From assembly GCA_963920665.1 (NCBI GenBank), contig OY987266.1, forward strand, positions 5,089,001 to 5,153,000: a stretch of 64,000 nucleotides of DNA. Direction: 5' to 3'. This document shows positions 58,441 through 64,000 of this stretch, piece by piece. The notes beneath the pieces are model-generated. The model was not told the origin of the DNA and did no database searches. It saw nothing but the letters and a program-made list of their open reading frames with translations. Each line of letters opens with the position of its first letter. Position 1 is the stretch's first letter. This stretch comes from Straminergon stramineum (taxonomy: Eukaryota; Streptophyta; Bryopsida; Hypnales; Calliergonaceae). The translations under genes and the position numbers were made by a program.

Positions 58441-60356
58441 CTAAGCTCTCATAGACTCTCATGTTTTGATATTTGTAATCAACACCTTGGTTGGTTCTTG
58501 TAGTGCTTTTAAGTTCAAATGTAGACATTATATTTTGGGCAATATTGATTATGGATGTACATGCCTTATGTTCATCTTGGTTACGATGCGTAGGATTAGA
58601 AGGAACTAGTATGAGTAAAGTCCATGGAAAAATTTGAGTTCCCTCTAGAATATGACACAACAACTATGCTAATTGGAACAACTTGCAATGGGCTCACTAA
58701 CCTTAATCGATTGTTGATTCTATGACCTTGTAAACCCAAATGATAGAGATCTAAATGAGAGGTACATGAAGATCACAAGTTAAGTTCTCAAGTAGTTTTA
58801 TCTTACCCTAATTGTCATAGTAGCAATTTTAGCACTAAACTTGAAGTCTACAGTCTTAAACCAAACACATGTATTTATATAAGTAGTTGAAGAGGTTTTT
58901 GAAAGTATCTAGAGTATTGAACAATGCATTCCGTTTATGATAGCCTAGTTTTCCATATAAGATTTTCTTATGATTTCAGCTTTTAAAGATTACAATACAT
59001 TCATTCAAGTTTAGAAAATTTTGAACAAAGTTTGCTCACCTTCTTTGAGATTTGCTAATGTGCTTATAATTATTTTAATAGCACTATGGGAATTGGCAAT
59101 TTAGCAAATTTGTTGCATTCAACGATGGGGACTATGAATTTTGTTTGGTTTGCAATGAATGCTCTTCATTTGAAAAAACCCTATTTTTATTATCATTAAA
59201 TGGAAGGGTTAAAAAAGTTCCAAGTTCTAGTCTTTGATTTCAAATTGTATTATTGAATTTTTTTTAATATTTTTGCAATGAGCTTGATATAAAGGGCTTG
59301 TTTATATAAGATCATTATTTTGTGGCATCTTCTCCATTTATAATATATATAGATATTACTAATCATTGACTACGAGTCACCAAATTTTGAGATACATGTT
59401 TGCCAATGTCAATGACAATTAAAGATTATAATATTAAGATTAATGTGTCATTGACATAGGTGTATTTGAAATGGTCAAAGTCAGTTATACACAATTATAA
59501 TTGTAATTACTAAAATGATATCATTATTAATTAGAAAATCAATGTTTATCTAATGGGTGGATACAAAATACAAAATTATTAAGTACATATTTGAATACAA
59601 ATTTTACTAGTTTGCTACAAAGATAATTGTAACTTTGGTTTTAGTAGATTCATAAGTTGACTTGTTATCATCAATCATTCAATGTTAGTAATATAAGTGA
59701 TTGCAAATTTCTAAATTTCTAAATAATTTTTTGTACGAAATTTTAACTATTAATTCATAATTTTTTAGAATTGTTTTGAAAAAATCATCATAATTGAGAT
59801 GTTATCATCTATAAGAATCATCTTATGCAAATCTAATGGTTGTTAAAGAATGACCAAATTTCTAAATACAATTATGTTAAAAAACAATCTTCCAATTCAA
59901 TTATCTATGCATCATTGATTTGAAGTAGAGTGGGTTATTTTTCTTCATATTATCTATGAAGATTATATTTTATTTATTACATGTGCATGGCTCTATTGCC
60001 TTAGGATCTCAATAGTTGGTAGACTATATTTGACTAGCTTAGCCATGCCAAACATTTGGCAACTTAAAAGAATGAAGAGTGAATGCTATGCATAAAACTA
60101 TACATAGAAGTTGTTTCTAATGATTTCTTGTACATTCAATAGGGCTACCATAAAAAATAGGGAAATCAACTCAAAAATATATACTAGATTCTTTCCAATC
60201 TATCACACGTAGACTTTCAATAAAAAAAATAACCAATAAGCAATTCTTGTTTTCTTTCTTTTAGCATGTGCTTGATTTTCAAGAAAGAGCTCGCTCTAAA
60301 AAATTTACTTTTACTTTAGATATAGCTTTGGTGAATGCCAAAAACAATTAGATGGC

Positions 60357-60357
<1 letters not shown>
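58441..60357. other. Intergenic, AT-rich, no gene recognised
   Basis: Low-complexity AT-rich DNA. No coding, RNA or mobile-element signal recognised. Confidence 0.5.
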
Positions 60358-60402
<45 letters not shown>

Positions 60403-60444
60403 ATTAATAATATTATTATTATCATCATCATCATCATCATCATC
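60358..60444 (+). repeat. Compound microsatellite (ATT)n then (ATC)n
   Basis: A run of ATT triplets from 60358 to about 60400 continues imperfectly to 60420, then switches to eight ATC triplets (60421-60444). Confidence 0.95.
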
Positions 60445-61799
60445 AAAATCATCATTTGAATTTTGAAGTGTTCAATTACAACTTGTATCTAAATAGTATC
60501 TATATTTTTGAATTTTGAAAAACAACTATTTTTCTACTATTACTATTTCAAGTATGTATGTTCTCACTTGTTATTTAGAATGATGCTAAGTGAGGTCTCA
60601 AGTATGATTCTAGGTGCTCCTATAATTTGAATTCACTTTATTAAAAACACCTAAGAAATTGTGCACAAATAATTTATTATTATTTTAAATTTAAGTATAC
60701 TAAAAAAATTCACAAAAGGCGCAAGTCTCCACAAATATGTTCAAAATTTAGAATTTTTTTGAGTATATGCAATCCAATTGTTTATTTAGGTTGCCTCGAC
60801 ATGGTTGATATTATGTTCTTAAAAGTCCTTGCCTTGGTGAATTTACTCATTTCCTTGGCATTTAGACAAGGTCGAATGAGCTACAACTTGACTTTGTGTA
60901 TGAGAGATTTTTTGACTATTGATTGATGGCCTTTGACCTTCTTCAATCTTGAAGTGATACATCATGCAACTCTTTAGAGGTATTGCTCAATGGTTCACAA
61001 TTCAAATTCAAGCACAAAAGACTTGTCATATACTAAAGCCATTCAATGCTTGGCATCATAATACTTAGGAGTATAGATGCGAGAACCTTCAATCAACAAA
61101 AGTCAAAAACATTCACTAGTATGTGAAGAAGTGCTATCTTTTTCTCATCCACTAGATAACTAAAGCATCCTACAAGGTTACTTGAATTTCACCAATTATA
61201 AGGACAGAATAATATCTTCTCTAGATATGTTTTGTACTAATTGTAAGACAAAAAATAATTAACCCAAAAAGGACGCCACATACGTTTAGTGTCCGATGAA
61301 TGACAAGGCATTCTTTTGTGTAGGATAGAAATTCAATTATTCATCTTTGAAATTAATGGTGGGAAGTGGAGATCTTCTACACTGCTTTGACTTCAAATAA
61401 GTTCTTTTGACTTTTTTAATACTAATTATTCCCATGGTTTTAGAAATGATGATTTCCACATGGACCCCTTGTGTCCTTCCAAGTTTAAAGAATATGAATT
61501 GAGGATCTTAATTGTACTAAAAATTATTTAAAGGTATCAATGTCATGGTTATGCATTATATATTGCAGGTCAATACAAGGCATCATAATTTAAAGATAAG
61601 TATAACCTTTAGTTGACAAAAGTATGAAACAATGAGTGTAATTATCATTTACTCTTAAGAAATATTGTAACATTGTGTCTTACATGATAAAAAAGAACAA
61701 GCCAAGATAGACATTGAGCCAATAAGGGCCTTTTCGATTCTCTTGTCCTCAAAAAAGATTCTTTCTTTCCTTAGTAATTGGTTAATTTTAGGTAACCTT
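60445..61799. other. Intergenic, no gene recognised
   Basis: AT-rich DNA leading into the right-hand repeat array. Nothing recognisable. Confidence 0.45.
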
Positions 61800-64000
61800 G
61801 AAGGATGCAACTTCTAATTTTACTTCTTTGCTTCTGCCTTGCTCTCATGACCTCTATCTTTACAAGAAGTACTATAAATCTTGTAGGTTGGTCCTTGTTC
61901 ATGACATAAGGTCTCAAGATTGGAAGTCAATATTAGCTATCATAACAAAAGGATAGGTATATTTTTCAATCAACAATGTGTAGAATATCCACATGTATTG
62001 GAGGTGTGCCATCCATTCTTCTTTGATAACATTCTACAAGGTTATACAATGATTTGTAACAAGTAAAGGAATCTTTTTGCTAGACACAAAAATATTGGAG
62101 AAGCCTCCTAGACTTTCATGCTTTGTTTTCTTTTGCTAACATGAGACCAAATGCTCTACTAATAGTTAAACTAAAATTTGGAAACAATTCAATCTAGCAT
62201 TATGTCATCTTGCTTATAGTTTCTTAAGCAATACCATATAATCTTGTAAATTTGCTTGTATTCGTGACCTCAAATGGACATCCAAATTAGATGTTGAAAG
62301 TAACTTGTGGTTACAATAGGTTCCCTAAGAACAATCCACCCATTCCTTTTTCCAATTTAATGGGTTTCAATTTATGTTTCTAAAATATTCATTTATGCCA
62401 TTCAACCAAGTGACACCTATTGTAAGCTATATTTGACTGAACTCACACCATCACTATATTAAGGAAAAATAATACCCTTTTGAGACACAAATGGATGCTA
62501 TTTATTAAAGAGGCTTTTGACGTCATCTAAATACCTTTTATGGTTGATAGCCTTTCATTCCCAATTTACTAGTATCAAAACAAAACTGGAAAACACTTCA
62601 ACCTAACCTCATGTTACTCCGGCATATTGCCTCTCTTACAACTTTCCAAGCAATATAAAAAATCTTGTAAGCTTGCTCATGTTTATGACCTTTGATGTTG
62701 AGATTTGAAGTTGAAAGTATCTATTGCTTCAAAACTTGTGATTTTTCACTAGTTCCTCCCCAAATATCCTTGCATTCTTTCTTCCAATTGAATGTGTTGC
62801 AATCCATATCTATAAATAAATCCATCCATGCCATTCATCCACTATGACACCCACTAATACCCATCAAATCGAAGTCACTGTGAAAACCATTAAAGAATCT
62901 ACAATATCGACAATTTAGGAACAAAATATCCAATAATAGTAAATGAGTGTGATTGATTCCTTTTCTACCACATGTTTTAAGAGTCCTATGAGGTTGCATC
63001 CTTGTGAGTTTTCTTGAAGATCACCAATTTTTAAGGAAAATTATTATTTTTTTCAAAAAAGTAAATAAAAAGGAATATGTCCCTTCATTCAAGACCTTTT
63101 ACAACTTATTTCTTTTCTCTCATGTGTTGTACCATGCATTGAACTCCTTCTAACAAAACAAAACAAAAACACCTTCAACCTTGCCTTACTTGTCTTGACT
63201 TCTATTTTTAAAAGCCAGATTAAAAACCTCATAAATCAACTCATGATCATGACCTCAAGTATCGAGATTATAAAGTTTTCAATACAAGGTGTTGCAATCA
63301 TAGAAGGAATGGTATGATTTTTAGTGGATGGACTTTAGTGATAAAATAACCTATTGAAAATGCTTTAACTTTGCCTCTCATTGCCTTGTCCACAGAACAA
63401 TGTGGAAAACCTTGTAAGTTGGATTGTGTTCATGACTTTGGACATCAAGAGTAGAAATCAATATGGTATGTTATCATGGGAAAAATAGGCACAACCTTGA
63501 ACTATCAAAAGTCTAAAATATCTATAGTAATTAAAGGAGTGCCATCAAAGTTTGCTGGCTTGTAAGAAAAAAAGTATCAATTTTTCAAATACATGAAAAT
63601 TGAAAAGACCCATGCATGTTACTTCAAAACTTTTCAAGCCTTATGTCCTTTCATTCACATCAGACCCAACTCACAAGTAACAAAATAAACCTGAAAATAC
63701 TTCAACCTCGCATTAGATCGCATTGCCTATAGTTTCATAAACAATGTCGTGAATCTTGTATGTTCGCTTGTGTTTATAACTTTGGTTGGACAGACTTTCC
63801 CTATTTCAAAACTAATTTCCTTTCACCCACGTGAGACCCAACGCATAAGTAACAAAACAAACCCCAAAACACTTCAATTTTGTATCAAGTCGCCTTGCAT
63901 ATAGTTTCCAAAGCAATAGTGTAAATCCCGTAAGTTTGTCTATGCTTATGACCTCAGATAGTCGGACCTTCCACGCTTCAAAACTAATTTCCTTTTACTT
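61800..64000 (+). repeat. Diverged tandem repeat array, about 172-bp period at the edge
   Basis: Two adjacent units start at 63647 and 63819 and a third, cut off by the window end, at 63991: the period is 172 bp. Each unit has CCTTTCA, a GAGACCCAAC/CAGACCCAAC phrase, AAGTAACAAAA, CTTCAA, TTGC(C)TATAGTTTC, and CTTGTATGTTCGCTTG-like wording. More diverged units with the same order of landmarks begin near 62120, 62545, 63100 and possibly 61830 and 63360, with irregular spacing. The array continues beyond the window. Confidence 0.65.

Noticed and set aside
1..64000. CRISPR array, bacterial operon or phage-like system
   Set aside because: Spliced plant genes, plant repeats and absence of regularly spaced identical repeats rule these out.

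Overview
This looks like plant nuclear DNA: three spliced genes sit in one gene-bearing block, and the rest is long, AT-rich, repeat-filled intergenic sequence. The B3-domain gene restricts the organism to the green lineage. GT-AG introns, AAACCCTAA (telo-box) motifs near gene starts, solo LTRs, CACTA-type and Stowaway-like MITEs all fit a plant. I cannot name the species. The casein kinase C-terminal tail does not look like the usual flowering-plant tail, so a non-angiosperm is possible but unproven. All exon structures below were deduced by hand from reading frame, phase and splice sites.

Gene block (about 4.2-18.8 kb). (1) An NFKBIL1 (I-kappa-B-like)-type ankyrin protein lies on the minus strand, 8 coding exons, 8241 down to 5050, 382 aa. 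(2) Diverging from it across about 2 kb is a two-B3-domain DNA-binding protein of REM-like layout on the plus strand, 3 coding exons, 10246-11482, 327 aa. (3) Convergent with that is a plant-type casein kinase 1 on the minus strand, 13 coding exons, 18010 down to 13409, 514 aa. A possible orphan exon lies at 4348-4455. The three genes do not form an obvious pathway; they are independent housekeeping or regulatory genes sharing a gene-rich pocket.

Repeat-rich region (about 18.8-64 kb). The clearest elements are two diverged copies of one roughly 1.29-kb solo LTR in opposite orientation. The copy at 36390-37675 has a perfect 5-bp target duplication. The copy at 21545-24148 is split by a 1.3-kb terminal-inverted-repeat element. 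There are three CACTA-like MITEs with intact 3-bp target duplications (20811-20865, 33160-33488, 40073-40195), a Stowaway-like MITE (57645-57944), and another TIR element (58057-58440). Two diverged copies of an unrecognised protein-coding repeat lie on the minus strand (28429-29690 and 35088-38060); the intact solo LTR landed inside the second. Two non-coding dispersed repeat families, a 21-bp minisatellite, a 46-bp triplication, an ATT/ATC microsatellite and a roughly 172-bp tandem repeat running off the right edge complete the picture. Short GC-balanced islands (0.8-1.5, 45.0-47.2, 50.3-50.9, 56.6-57.5 kb) look unlike the surrounding AT-rich DNA, but I could not assign genes to them.

I did not find a convincing new multi-gene system. 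The best candidate for something undescribed is the two-copy coding repeat, with a possible proteasome alpha-subunit fragment beside its first copy.
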